Shown: positions 11,371 to 23,389 of the stretch, piece after piece
How positions within the stretch are numbered: position 1 is the first letter of the stretch
Layout of the letters: each line of letters begins with the position of its first letter
The notes under the pieces: generated by a model
What the model was told of the DNA's origin: nothing
Databases searched by the model: none
What the model saw: only the letters and a program-made list of their open reading frames with translations
Assembly: GCF_028453695.1 (NCBI RefSeq)
Contig: NC_135775.1
Location: forward strand, 9,998,046-10,062,045
Reading direction: 5' to 3'
Length of the DNA: 64,000 nucleotides
Source: Augochlora pura
Lineage: Eukaryota; Arthropoda; Insecta; Hymenoptera; Halictidae
Position numbers and translations under genes: made by a program

Positions 11371-12999
11371 CTCAATACTTCAGTATTTTTAGTATTTTTA
11401 TTTATTTAAAAAGTAAAAATTTCATGGGATTGTCAGCAACCATAGAGGATCGTTCTAGGACTGATAATTTGTAATAATTAATATAGCAAATATCGTGGAC
11501 CGTCGTGCTGCACAAAATTGGCCGACCGTTCGATGCGCGCAATTGAAATCTATTAAATGATTTAATTTCATTATTTTGACGTATCTTTCAGGTAAACAGA
11601 AATTAAAATATGTAACAGCATTCCAGTTTACGCATATGTAGAACCAATCTGATCGGAAATAAAATATATAAATTTATTGAGAAGGTTATGGATTTTAGAT
11701 TTAGGTTTCAGATGGTTTTCAGGAGACTGTGGGTTTTATTAGAAGTCGCTAGTTCTTTTTACGCAGAACGTGATAAATTTGAAGGTAATTGATTCAGTGG
11801 TTATGAAAATATCGTGTACACTATCTACAAAGTTCAGTTATGTTTAATTTACATACACAAGCACATCAAGTATACTTACCTACTTCCGTACCCCCGACAA
11901 TTTATGAATATTTACATGAAATTTTGTTACGGTATTTTCAGGACATTTAACTAAAAAGTCGATTCTTTTTTATTAAAAAAATGGGACTCTTTTTGACCAT
12001 AATTTAATCTTGCAGTCGTTGGTGATATGAATTTGATTTCGAATATATTTCGGATGCTATTATTATACAGTCAGAGCTACAATAATGTAGTTAATTTATT
12101 TAGTTAAAGAGAATTTCGAGAATTCGAAATGTTACACGAGGGTAATAGAAGTGTGTTAAATCGTGCTGTTTGAAAACCGTGTTAGAACATGACGTAACAG
12201 TAGTATTGTCGTAATTTATGCGTGTGTTGTAAGTGTGTTGATTGCACTTCAAATTGCAGGACGTAAGCTTCTTTTAATTCCGAAGTAATGTCAATACGGT
12301 GGTAGCGTTCAGCAAGCCTCTTCACTTCTCTGCTTGAATTTGCTTGATCCTAGCAATGATTTGACATTTCCATGCAACGACGGAACGCCTATTGGTGCAG
12401 TGAAATAATCGGAGCTGCCGAGTATGTTAGTCGTTTGCCAGGCAAATAAAGAACATCATTTTCTCGGACAAAGTAGTAATTTACCGAACACTTTAGCCGA
12501 CAAATCACTCTGCAATGACGTGGAGAATGTGAACATAGGTAATTTGCATACGTATAATCTAAATACTGATCCTGCCATTAGCCAGCCATTAGTCAACCAT
12601 TAGCGAAGTGTATGAAAAGGATGTTGTTCACTGTTTTCCTGAAACCAACATTTTTCAATCATGCAGCCACGATAATTCAGAACTTACTTTTTCGTCAATC
12701 ATGCTACCATAATATACTATAATTACAAATATCTTTATTTCAGCCGTTTGGTTTTTACAATATATCTATAATGCTTGTTCTCTTCTTCGACTTAGTTTCT
12801 CATTTATTCGCTTATCTTGTTTTCCTTTACATACTAATACTGCATACCAAATCATTGACGTAACCTTACGCTATAAACAAAACTTGACAATCGATAGCTA
12901 GTATTCATCTCTGGTTCTATATTTTCTTTTACTTTGCATGGCGCTCTGTATTCGGTTATCGGCATCTTCTCACTTTGTTTCTTCTATTTTTCCGAGTCA
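11371..12999. other. Unassigned stretch with an 11-bp triplet repeat
   Basis: No gene recognised. At about 12575-12607 three successive 11-bp units (GCCATTAGCCA and variants) occur. The remainder is AT-rich single-copy-looking DNA. Confidence 0.35.
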
Positions 13000-14866
13000 G
13001 AACGTCCCCGATGTTTGCAAAATTTCGAATTCGAGGTGAACGAAACCATCGTGTCTCTTAGGGGGGGAACAATTTGTCTGGAAGCTTGCCATTTTCTTTC
13101 GCCAGCACCGCGCAAGAAAACATAATCTTATTCGAGAATACCGAAGAAACGATGAGGTTTTGTTTGCGAAAGATTCAAGAACGATGTATTACACGTAGCC
13201 AGACTTCGAGTCCGCGGAGCAGATAAAGTATCAGCGTGTCGAGCGTGGCGGCTTAAAAGGTAATCAATGAATTGTTTACGCTCGCCCACCTCGGTGGTAA
13301 TTGTCGAATTCGTTTGTCAAGGCCTGCATTAACGAGTCCGTGGCGCCAGCCGCGGTCTGGTCTTTTCTTTTTCCGAGAATTTCGTCGATCCTTGTGCGCG
13401 TTGCAATTGACGTTGCCGCAAGTATCGCCTCTGCCGCGATCAAACAGCTTCGAAGAATCGCGATCTGCATCTAAGTGAAACGGCTATGTCCGTCGTTCAG
13501 TCTCTCGTCAGTCTTTCGATAGATTGGCATGGGATCTTCGATCAACTGCTCGGGGATATCCGTAAATGATACGCGAAATAGATATGCTGAAGATACCTAT
13601 GGCGAAACGCTTTTCAAGTGGTATACGATTATCGACGATATTGTTACAATTAAAGTGTATCGTTGTTGAATACTTATACTACCGTTCGATAAATCGATTT
13701 TTCCAGATAACGCAACGAACTCTAGATAAAGCACGAACATGTACCTATTATGGAACACTGTTATCGTACAATTTCAAATGCCTGTTTTAATTTAGGGACA
13801 TCGAACATGAAACATGAATGCCACTTGTTAAATTAGAAATGAATTGAAAATGAATGGCATAATATTTAACAGTATACACGTCCATATTCGAATAAATTTT
13901 TTATATATTTCTGTATGCTCTATCGATTTTTATTCTATTGTTTGAGTCGATGTTCCAAGAAGAGGTCACAGCTAAATGGAGTTTCATGATAGGTACTTAT
14001 ATCATGCAACTCTATTGAATCATACGAAGCACGAAGATCTGCAAAAATTTCATAAAACATTCGCAATTGTATTTCTAGAGGGTATCTATCGGTCACACTT
14101 AGGTATACGTTACGAATTCTATACTATCTCCCAGCGGAGCACAGTCCGCACTATAAATCTGATCTTGGAATGATCAAAGGACTCCCGGCCAACGCCATTA
14201 ACTGACGCAGACCGTATTTTCCGAGTTTCGAGTCGGATGGTATCCTGCCATAAATCTTCTTTAGAGTCTAACGCGATTCGGAAGGGACAGATCCAGTTTG
14301 GCAGCGGCCGCGGAGCGTTCTTTCCTGTAGCAGCTACCTCGAATTAGCCTTGGGTCTCCTTTTAATCTTACTTCCAGGCGTATGAGTATATAATGCTTTT
14401 TCTCGCTTTGACAATACCACCTTTTCCCGCCATCTTCGCGAGAGGCGACTCGATATTACGAATCATCGAATTCGACATTGATTGCTATTTCACTATAATG
14501 ATTTCATCGGAAAATAAATTGTGTAATGTGTTCGTACAAGGGTTGTACATTGTTCCCATTGTTTCGAATAAATATTTATCCAAAATAATTCATCGAATAA
14601 ATTCTTTTTAATCGGATATTTTATTCCATCAATTTATTCGAATTATCCTAAATTATTCGGATAAAGAATAAATTTATCGGAATAATAATACGAATATCTG
14701 CTGACCTTGCTTTATTTTTAAGTAATTTTATACAAATTTTCTGAATTAATTCTTGTTAATATAAATATCTATCGTTTATATCATTATACGTATATGACAA
14801 AATATCCGAATACATATTGGATTTTTACGAAACTATGTCGTCATACATCAAACGTCAATTCGTAGG
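13000..14866. other. Unassigned stretch, GC-richer at its start
   Basis: About 13000-13560 and 14160-14400 are GC-richer; the rest is AT-rich. Between 14560 and 14700 the word ATTATTCG and its variants recur irregularly. None of the short frames is recognisable. Confidence 0.3.
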
Positions 14867-15030
14867 TTAAAAACAGAGCGGACATATTAAAAACAGAGCG
14901 TACAAAGAAGCACGTGTATCAAAACATAGATATATTAAATACATTTTCAAAATAGAAAATATATCAAATACACTTTTAAAATCAAATACACTTTCAAAAT
15001 CAAGTATATATCAAATGCACGTACGAAATT
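14867..15030. repeat. Degenerate short tandem repeats
   Basis: Two copies of AAAAACAGAGCG lie at about 14870-14900, followed by 17-18-bp units based on ATCAAATACACTTTYAAA at about 14960-15010 with flanking decayed copies. It is non-coding. Confidence 0.6.
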
Positions 15031-15279
15031 AAGATTTCAACTGATTGCATCGCTATACTTTTAAAACCGAAGCAACTACGAGCACGATCTTCATTTATTT
15101 AATTATTTCAGGCCGCGTCTACTTTTTCGTATATCCGCCAGCAAGGAGTCGTGAAAACCTGGAAATCAAGTTCGAGTGCGCGCTCGGAAAGTATATCGAT
15201 TCCGCACAGTTCGTAAACTTCTGCTCGTGCCGCGCACCAGAAAATACGAGCGATATTTTCGAACGTAATGCATAGAAAA

Positions 15280-17050
15280 GAGATTGAATTCCACGAATCT
15301 TTCTTTTCTTCGTCCGCGTACCGCTCCGTTCTACATTAGGATCGTCTCAGGATGTTTCAGCTACGCCTGCATCTACGCGGTTATTTATGGAGAAGAGTCG
15401 AGGGGAGTCTAGAACCAAAAGGGATCGAACCCGAAACGTGGAAAGTCGAATTAGAAGCGACGGCATGGCGGAGCAGGGAGAATTACTGGAGTCGGTTGTG
15501 AAGAAGGGCAATCATTCCGGACGGGTAATAGCGAAGTAATGGGGTTCCGTGGGATGTCCCCCTCCCCCCTCCTTTCCCCGTTCCCCGGTTTCGGTCTACG
15601 GTCTGCAAATTTATTTCGCCGTTCCGTTCCGTTTTTTTTTTCTTCCCCCGCCACTGGCGTCCGTGGGAATGGATTCGCGAATCGGCGCGACGAATCGAGT
15701 GCCAAGGATATTCGAGAGCAGCCACTCCGCGTCGCGGGGGTTCGCGAAGGAACACAGAATCCATCTGGGTTCGCCTCTCTCTCGGCGATGATCTGAGTAT
15801 CTCGTCGGCGGCGCGAGCGTTTAATTCGAGAACTCCTTTAAATGCATAACGCTCAGCCGCGGCTCGTTCAATGCTCGTCGGTTTTTTCGCCCGTCGTCCT
15901 TTCTTTGCCAAGAATGGGCCAAAATGGCACAGATAACCGACCTGCGACGCCGTGATTGGCCTCCAGAGGAACGTCACCTAATAAAAACCTTGTAGAGGGT
16001 GTTTAGCTTAACGGACACAATGAGCTTTCAGGCATTCGCACTAATCTGATAAAGAAGTGTTTGGAATAAAGGGTAACAACTACTTTGAAGAAAACAAAGC
16101 AGAGTAATAAAAACTTCGTAAAATTTCTTTATTCGATAAAAAGTTCAGATCACCCTGACGTTTACAAATAGCAGTATTTATGTTTTACTCGACAGCTTTT
16201 AAAGAGAGTTCTGAAAGAATCCGAAAAAATATCTGCTATTTACATTAGTTTCATCGTTTTACACTATATTTTTAATTTATATTATATAATAGTTATGTTA
16301 TATAAATGAATTGTATAGAAATCATTGCAGACGAATGTTTGCATAGATACCGCAAATTAAACAAATGTAGCCCTTCTGCTGTTCGCAGGCAGCACAGGCT
16401 AAATTAAACCTACAAGGTTGTACTGTTACGACAATTTTGCTACCGGTGGGATTGAAATAGCGAAGCTAAGTAGAGATGGGACATAAAGTAGCGCGAGTTC
16501 GCGGAGACCGAAGTCGGACAATTTGTCTGAAGGAGCGGCGGGGGATAGTAGCTGATTCGAGGCGTTAAGAGCGCGGCTCTCGCGATTGTAGGAGTCGCGC
16601 GCGCGTGGCATGCACATGTATGAGTTGCAAATTGCGACGACACTGATATCCGCGCCGGTTGCCGTCGTCCCGCCTTTTATACGAACGGCTCTCTGGCCTT
16701 CATCCGCTTTACTTCCGTCGCGAGCGAACGACTTTCGGGTATTCGGTAACAAGTTTCCTTTTGAGCGGTGACGCCCCATCCTACGCCGCGACAAACAACC
16801 CGAAGAACCGAGGCCGACGGTTGCGACCGGCGATCCCAAGTTTCCAGGCGACACGTGCATTGTCTGAGTTATGTGAATAGCCCGGCGAATCGAATACAGC
16901 CGATGTAATTAAACTTCTTCCGAGGAGAAGTCCTGAAAATTCGGGGAATCCCGGGGATTGATCGCGCCGTTCGATGCCGGCTGCCTCGATGATAAGAGAC
17001 CTCGAAGCGGTCTGCGCGCATTGTTAAACAATGCTTAGTTTGCCAGTATT
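15280..17050. other. Two GC-rich islands (about 15300-16000 and 16430-17050), unassigned
   Basis: Both islands are CpG-rich. The first gives frames open on both strands, up to 164 codons on the minus strand, dominated by Arg, Pro and Gly codons as expected from composition. The second has a 144-codon minus frame at 16426-16860. None shows a domain, signal peptide or splice support. An AT-rich spacer at 16000-16430 holds nothing I can name. Confidence 0.3.
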
Positions 17051-17319
17051 GTAACACTAGGAAGACGGGAACTTGAAGACGGGAAAATGACTGCTTTTCG
17101 GCAATATAGGTATAACACTGTATACCGGAAATGAAGGAGGGGGCGGGGGGGGGGGGGGGGGGGGGGGGGGAGGGTCAACAACAATGATTAACAAACGCAT
17201 TTATATGTTGTAGAAAAAGTCACAAAATTATAAGAAGCTGCGTCATTATTTACATAATTATTTTTCTAATTGAAATTGAAAAGCAGTCAAAATGACTTGC
17301 TTAGGCAATCTAGTGTTAA
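17051..17319 (+). mobile_element. MITE family A, copy 1, with 26-base G run
   Basis: Almost the whole 269 bp matches the copy at 21204-21465. Shared landmarks are GAAGACGGGAACTTGAAGAC, ACTGCTTTTCGGCAATATAG, a G-rich tract, ACAACAATGATTAA, and the right end GGCAATCTAGTGTTAA. The left TTAA has mutated to GTAA while the right TTAA is intact. The terminal inverted repeat is short (TTAACACTAGA). The G run at 17145-17170 is uninterrupted. There is no protein-coding capacity. Confidence 0.85.
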
Positions 17320-17803
17320 TGCCAAACTTATCGAACCAGTAAAATAATTGGTTGGCTGTAAAAATGTTTTTGTTAGAAATTTTTAAACGAGTTTCTTCGT
17401 TTAAGCATAAATTATAATAGAAGTCAAAGGCAGTTTAAACGGAACAAATTTTGTTATAAAATAATATACGTTAGTCACGTTTAGGATTGGGTAGTTAATA
17501 ACGTTCTCGTATAAAATTGTTATATATTATCAAGCAAAAATTAACACTTGTAACCGTAGATTAATTGAAAAATTCTTTGTATCCATTGCAGAAGACATTC
17601 GTTTCTTCTTTAACAATTTCAGTACATCGTAATTAATACATCATCACCGTTGAATAATTTTTATCTTTTTACTGTTTCAAATTGCTGATTTTCATTCTTC
17701 TCATAAGTGTACAATGTCCAGAGTCTACTTGTAATAGATAAGCGAAAGGAATTGCAGTCTCTCAAATAAAAAAAAGGGCGAACTGTTGCATAACATTCGT
17801 ATT
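17320..17803. other. AT-rich unassigned stretch
   Basis: No gene, RNA gene or bounded repeat seen. Confidence 0.3.
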
Positions 17804-17830
17804 GGGGTTAACCCCATGCACTCGGAGTTA
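17804..17830. mobile_element. Solitary TTAA-type terminus
   Basis: GGGGTTAACCCC at 17804-17815 is a perfect 12-bp palindrome, followed by ATGCACTCGGAG. The sequence TTAACCCCATGCACT resembles the family F end at 21097 read in reverse (TTAACCCCTTGCACT). No partner end was found within 300 bp, so this may be a truncated element. Confidence 0.35.
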
Positions 17831-18702
17831 TGAATGAGGAAAACTGGTGATCGTCATTTTCTTTAACTTTACAAAATCGTCGAAATATACTTGAATAATG
17901 CAGTATTTTATTTATCTGCCAATATTAGTTCATTGTTAACCTAAATAATTTGATGTACCATAGAACAAGATTATCGTAGCCTTTGAGAATTATTTAAAAA
18001 CAATCTTGACTGTTCATCTTTATCTTTAAAAGTACTATTAGCAAATGGTTTTCTTTATTCCGCGGTTTTCTTTAGAAGAAGAAAATGGTTCGCCATTTCT
18101 CAATATTAATTGCCATAGCTGTTCCTTATGGTACGTAAGGAGATTCAAGCCAATTTTGTCAGACATGCTGAAAAATGGTCTACAAGTGGCGGAACATGTC
18201 CGAAATGAAGTGGGCCGCGCGATTTCCTAACGAGAACGGTTTTCCAGCGCGATGAGGCGAGGATACGGAGCGATTATGTCGGGAAAAGAAGTATTTTATA
18301 CGTTGCACGTGACTAATTATTTGCACGTGTGTTGGTGGACGCGTGTAACCAGCTCGTGGACGCGTTACTATCAGCTCGTGGTACGGCCACGTACGAGGAA
18401 GACTATGGCTATATGCGAGTATGCGTAATCACGGGACGCACTGCATGCGTTGTTCCACTTGACTTTTCTGCGAGACCGTAAGTTGCGAAGGGGAAATAGA
18501 ATTTTATAGGGTCATGAAATGAAAAGTGGCTCTTTAATTGAAATAATGAACAATTAGACGCTATACGGTACGTAGAGAATTTTTTTCATTCACTGCACTC
18601 TTTCCCCACGATTATTCAAACAATTTTTCAAATTTCGACTGTAGAAGGTTAAAATAAATTCAGGCGATAAAAATAATCTTTCTTATTTAGCCTACTTTGA
18701 CG
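17831..18702. other. Unassigned stretch
   Basis: No supported feature. The centre at 18210-18500 is GC-richer, and a 61-codon plus frame at 18045-18230 is unrecognised. Confidence 0.3.
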
Positions 18703-19065
18703 AACCTGATTGGCGATGGAAATTTATAATAATCTAATTCTATTCCCTTTTTTTAAGTCAACTTAATATTCTGTTCTTTTCTTATCGATAGACTGCGGAT
18801 ATTTATGCGAAAGAAATTTTCTATGTTAATTACAATAAACAAGAGTTAGATAATAATATATTCCTTTATTTAGTAATATCGATATACCAAAAACAATGCA
18901 ACGGTGTTATTAAAAAGTGTTATTAAAAAGTGTTATTAAATATAATTATTAAATTATTCTAATGTCTTTGCAATATAAATTTTATTTTATTTTAAACAAA
19001 TCATTGCGATCGAAAAATGGCCAATCATCGTAACCACGAAGAAAATGGTACGGGAAGGAATTGAT
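18703..19065 (+). mobile_element. Old dispersed repeat, family F, no nested insert
   Basis: The start TACTTTGACGAACCTGATTG and later GCGATGGAAATTT align with 61383 onward. The segment around ATTCTGTTCTTTTCTTATCG and the tail around ACGAAGAAAATGGTRCGG also align. The 61374 copy carries a MITE insertion that is absent here. A 13-bp triplicate (GTGTTATTAAAAA) at 18904-18939 is a local expansion specific to this copy. Family F is inferred from the shared core GAGTCTGRCTCG-like sequence in four places. Confidence 0.5.
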
Positions 19066-19079
19066 GAAATCTGTAAATA

Positions 19080-20300
19080 TAGAGTGGCGGCGAACGTGTT
19101 GCAGTAAATATGGACTCTATTAGGTTTTTATCAAACGTCACTTCAGAACGGACAGCGCGGAGACACGGAATTTTCAGTCACGTCCGGCAGAACGCAATTA
19201 CCGATACCGCTGCCCGTTCGGTGACGTTCGAATCTCGGGCCGCCGATAATTGCTTAACGGGGTTAATAATTAACCCTTTGATTCCCCCGCGAGTTTCCAC
19301 GGTATTGTTCGCCGCACTGTTTACGTCACTATAATTCGACTAAACGCGGCCACCGTAATTTCCACGGAAAATCGAGGACTCGAGGTTCAACGAGCACCGG
19401 AGGCGCTTAAGTTGCGTTCGGAAATCGGAGAAGTTCGCCGACTAATTCGCCGTCTCCTAATAGAAAGCCCCCCCAAAAATAGGCGACGTCGAATTCAATT
19501 TTCTTGGGAAAGAGACAAATTATTCGAGATTCTCGTTTCCCGACGAAAATAGCATTACCCCCGCGGAAAAATCGGATTTTTCAATGAGATCCTCGACCAG
19601 CGAATTTTCCTCTCGCAGCCGCACTTCTCGCAGATTGACTCTTGAATTTCTCAAATCCGGGGAAGCTGCGCGGTTTCCTTGCGGCACGTTGTTCGTTAAG
19701 TCGCGTCCTAAGGTAAAGATGGATTTTATCAGTGTCGAAATGTTTGCACCGTCTACGGTGTTGCAAACAAATTGCTCGGTTGGCTCGATCATCACCTGGT
19801 ATTTGCTCGTCGGATATTTCCGCGGCGGATCCGAATCCGTTTCAAACGTTGTACAACTTGAAATATGCCACTTTGTCACGGCGATCCTAATAGATCCGCG
19901 AAAATTGTTGCCAACTAATTTAGGCCTCGGCGACCTTGGCATTCGAGCCGCGAATTAGTATCGCCGGATTATAAATAATTTCTTTACCAAATGAACGACT
20001 TGTCATTCGCACGGATAGCAAAGTTTGCGCGACGTGATACACCAGATTTTGATTTCTATTCGATACAATTAGGCTCATTATGTGCCTTCTTCTATTTTCG
20101 AACGTTCCATGAGCTTAGGAGCTCACCAAAGTCATCATCTGAAATACTTCTGCGACGAGAAATCGGAAAATGTGGTATGTTCGAGAATATTATCGAACTC
20201 CGCCAAGGCGAACCAAGTTCTAAGTATCGTTCGCAAGATATACCGATCGCAGTTAAGAATAGTGGAGACTAAAAATACTAACTGGTTAGTTTGATGCATT
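19080..20300. other. Mixed-composition block with long frames on both strands
   Basis: The stretch 19100-19960 is GC-richer than its flanks. A minus frame at 19520-19942 (140 codons) and a plus frame at 19584-19958 (124 codons) overlap. Neither has a recognisable domain, and each is a plausible shadow of the other. At 19260-19276 GGGTTAATAATTAACCC is a perfect palindrome made of two facing TTAACCC ends. No gene is called. Confidence 0.3.
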
Positions 20301-20896
20301 AACCTTTTCGATCCGGCGTGCTTGCAACAAAAAGTTCTCGACGTAGACAGACCAAGTCCTTCGAGCGCGATTAATCCCGGATGCGTGAACACCTCCAGCT
20401 TCTGGAATATTGTCCAGAATCCTCGAACTGAAATTCATTTTCCTCGAATACTAAATGTTAGCTTTAAGCGGAGTTTACCGCTGCATCGTTCGATATGCGT
20501 GTACTCTCGACGTAAATGCATCAAATCCGTATTCTAATATTTACTTTTCCTGGATTTAACTAAAGATAAGACAAAGAAATGACGAAATTTATTTGTTCCC
20601 CCCCCTTTTCGCATATCTGACATATAGAATTTCTTTTCTGTTCCAAGAAAAATTCAATGCACTATGCAACAGTATTTCTAAAAATAATTATACAATTGCC
20701 ATTTGCAAGATATCCGTAATATAGGAAATCCTTTAGCACACTGATCTGTACGTCACGTGAAATCTTGTGACATAATATGACATTCGAAGCGTGCGAGTCT
20801 ACGTACTTCTACTATTTCAAATGTATTCGAAACAGATCGTTATCACGTCACTCTGTTCATACATTGTCGCGCGTGTATGGATTCCACGTGTTTTCC
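20301..20896. other. Unassigned stretch
   Basis: No supported feature beyond an eight-base C run near 20600. Confidence 0.3.
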
Positions 20897-21097
20897 TATG
20901 ATTTGCACTATAATAACGAGGTAGACTCGTGATAAAGATTCCACGCAAACTGTACTAAATATGAATATTATTAATTTCTTCTAAATCGAAATCAAATTAA
21001 ATTTGTCTATTATCAAAGTCTAGGAACGTGTGTAAATAAAGACAATACAATAAACAAAAATTAACAACACGAACGGAATCATAGTGCAAGGGGTTAA
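20897..21097. mobile_element. MITE family F, short copy
   Basis: The right end reads CATAGTGCAAGGGGTTAA. The left end ATTTGCACTATAATAACGAG is the diverged inverted counterpart, with the outer TTAACCC lost. Just inside it, GTAGACTCGTGATAAAGATT resembles the core shared by the copies at 53941 and 61374. It is about 200 bp and non-coding. Confidence 0.5.
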
Positions 21098-21203
21098 CCG
21101 GCATCAGGGAAGCGTCGACGCGACACTCGGTTCATCTACAATGGAAATAAGCTCGTATTAGGGGAGTTCCTCGTGTTAGGCAACATTACCCTAAACGAAG
21201 TTC

Positions 21204-21465
21204 TTAACACTAGAAAGACGGGAACTTGAAGACGGAAAAATGACTGCTTTTCGGCAATATAGGTATAACACACATATATATATATAGAAAATGAAGGAGG
21301 AGGAGGGGAGGGGGGGGGGGGCAACAACAATGATTAATAAACGCATTTATATGTTGTAGAAAAAGTCACAAAGCTATAAGAAGCTGCTTCATTATTTACA
21401 TAATTAGTTTTCTAATTGAAATTGAAAAGCAGTCAAAATGACTTGCTTAGGCAATCTAGTGTTAA
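21204..21465 (+). mobile_element. MITE family A, copy 2, with 12-base G run
   Basis: Intact TTAA at both ends, left TTAACACTAGAAAGACGGG and right GGCAATCTAGTGTTAA. It is nearly identical to 17051-17319 except for a (TA)n insert near 21270 and a shorter G run (21310-21321). The high similarity suggests recent mobilisation or a recent duplication. There is no coding capacity. Confidence 0.87.
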
Positions 21466-21964
21466 AGGGAGTTTCGAAAAATCGTGCAACGACCGCGGCG
21501 AATCTTTCATAGAAACAACGAGGAAGGAGGAAGCGTGGTGCAACCGAGATGCGTCCGATCGGCGAGACGTCGGAGATCGAGGAACGGTCGCGACGAGATA
21601 TCGCGATCCAAAGGCACGCACGCGGCAGCGTGACGGAGCGGCGGCACACGCGTTTCGTAACCGGCGCGGAGCGGAGCGGAGCCGGAGAGACACACGCAGA
21701 AACGTGGCCCGCGCGCGGCGTGGCTGTGTTTTCCTCTCGCGGTGTCGCCTCCTCCCTTTCCCTCCCCGCCCGCCCGCCCGCCTGCCGCCGGCTGCTGCTG
21801 TTCCCTCCTCTCTGTCTCCCTTTTTGCGGGACGAGTTCGAGTGATACGCGAGATTGGCGCAAGGCCAGTCGGCGATTGCGTAACCCGCGTCACTGCGACT
21901 CGCTCTCGACCGCTCGATGAATGCCACGCCACGGCTCGAAGACCAGCCCCGTACCGGAAGACAC
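21466..21964. other. Very GC-rich island after a MITE
   Basis: CpG-dense with CCCGCCCGCCCGCC-like runs. Frames of 120-164 codons are open in several phases on both strands, the signature of stop-poor GC-rich DNA, not of a gene. It may be promoter-like. It runs directly into the 174-bp tandem repeat. Confidence 0.4.
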
Positions 21965-22440
21965 CGAACGGTTCACCTGTTCAATTCTGCCCATCTTTTT
22001 GCCATTCGTCGCCTCTCCGTCACTCGGCCTCAATCGGAGAACTGTTCGACGATCGAGGGAACGCGAACGAAAACTCCTAGATCGAGAACTCCTTACTTTT
22101 TAAAGGGCCAGGTCTGCAGTCCTTGTTGTAGCAAATCTTCGAACGGTTCACCTGTTCAATTCTGCCCATCTTTTTGCCATTCGTCGCCTCTCCGTCACTC
22201 GGCCTCGATCGGAGAACTGTTCGACGATCGAGGGAACGCCAATGAAAACTCTTAGATCGAGCCCCTTACTTTTTAAAGGGCCAGGTCTGCAGTCCTTGTT
22301 GTAGCAAATCTTCGAACGGTTCATCTGTTCAATTCTGACACCGAAATTCTCTTTGTCGTTATTCGACCCTTGAATCACTCTAGAGTCTTTACTAGAGGAA
22401 TTCGTCGAACAGTTTGTCTGTTCAATTCTGGCTCTCGAAA
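21965..22440. repeat. Tandem repeat, about 174-bp unit, two full copies plus remnants
   Basis: CGAACGGTTCACCTGTTCAA begins units at 21965 and 22140 (175 and 173 bp), and a diverged third begins at 22313. A further shortened relative (CGAACAGTTTGTCTGTTC) starts at about 22405. Units share CCATCTTTTTGCCATTCG, a GATCGAGGGAACG segment and AAAGGGCCAGGTCTGCAG. The 112-codon plus frame across it is a repeat artefact. Confidence 0.85.
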
Positions 22441-23389
22441 TCGTTTCAATTATCTGTCCTCTTTTAGTTGGGTGCGAATTCGAGGACGAATATATCGAAG
22501 GAAGAATAATAATAATTTTTATTTGATGAACCCTGTTATAATAATATGACAATGTTATTCGAACGATATTATTAAACGACTGTTCTTTTCTGAACGTCGA
22601 CATTATTATGACGCGTTTGTATAACGAAGAATACACTCCGGATGACAAAGACTCGTCCGAGTTCGGGAAATCGGAATCCCGTACGTCTTGCCACCCATTC
22701 ATTTTTCCAAACAGTTTCGAAGAATCGAATCGATTGGGATCATAAAACGAAAAGTTCTGGATAGAATTCTAGACTGATCGAGGATCATCAAGATCCAGGA
22801 TCTCTATTCCTCGAAGATATCTGTCGCTCGATCCTCCGGTCATGCGGAAATCGAGACGATTCCGAAGGATCTTCATAGCAGGAGGAACCTTATTTCCCCT
22901 AACAATCGAAGTTCTGGATGTTCACAGTCTAGAGACACCACCGCAGGACTTTAAACTAAGTGGGACATCAAGCGACGAAAAGTTTGGATAGAATCCTAAA
23001 TCGTTTGAATATTGAGATTCAGCGTATCCCGCCTTCCCTAATGCCTTTCGAACGATCGAATTCGTACGCGCTGTTTGAGAACCCGCTGTTCGGATTTTCA
23101 GAAAGTCTCGGAAACTTGCGAAGCGACGATATCACTTGAGAGGATCGCACGGTGTGGTGGAAGTTTAAACGGTTTTGCATATTTTCTAAGCAACAGCGTT
23201 GCTTATCGCACCGGCGATGGCCACTGTCGGAGATCGAATGGCACCGCTAACGATGCGAGGGCAAAGAATCTTGGATAGAACTTTCCGTTCCCTCGCAGAT
23301 TAGGACTGCTGATTTGAGCCGGAAAGCTGGGATACTCCTTTTATAGACTGACAAAGTAGAGTGAATCGCTTTAGGGTGGGGTCGGTTCA
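22441..23389. other. Unassigned, with a weak direct repeat
   Basis: ACGAAAAGTTCTGGATAGAA at 22747 recurs in diverged form at 22975 (ACGAAAAGTTTGGATAGAA). A 184-codon minus frame at 22148-22702 covers part of this area and the tandem repeat; it has no recognisable domain. No gene is supported. Confidence 0.35.

Noticed and set aside
21917..22255. 112-codon plus-strand frame with a repeated peptide.
   Set aside because: The peptide repeat mirrors the 174-bp DNA tandem repeat, and the unit length (175 and 173 bp) is not a multiple of three, so reading phase changes between units.
22148..22702. 184-codon minus-strand frame.
   Set aside because: It overlaps the same tandem repeat and has no recognisable domain.
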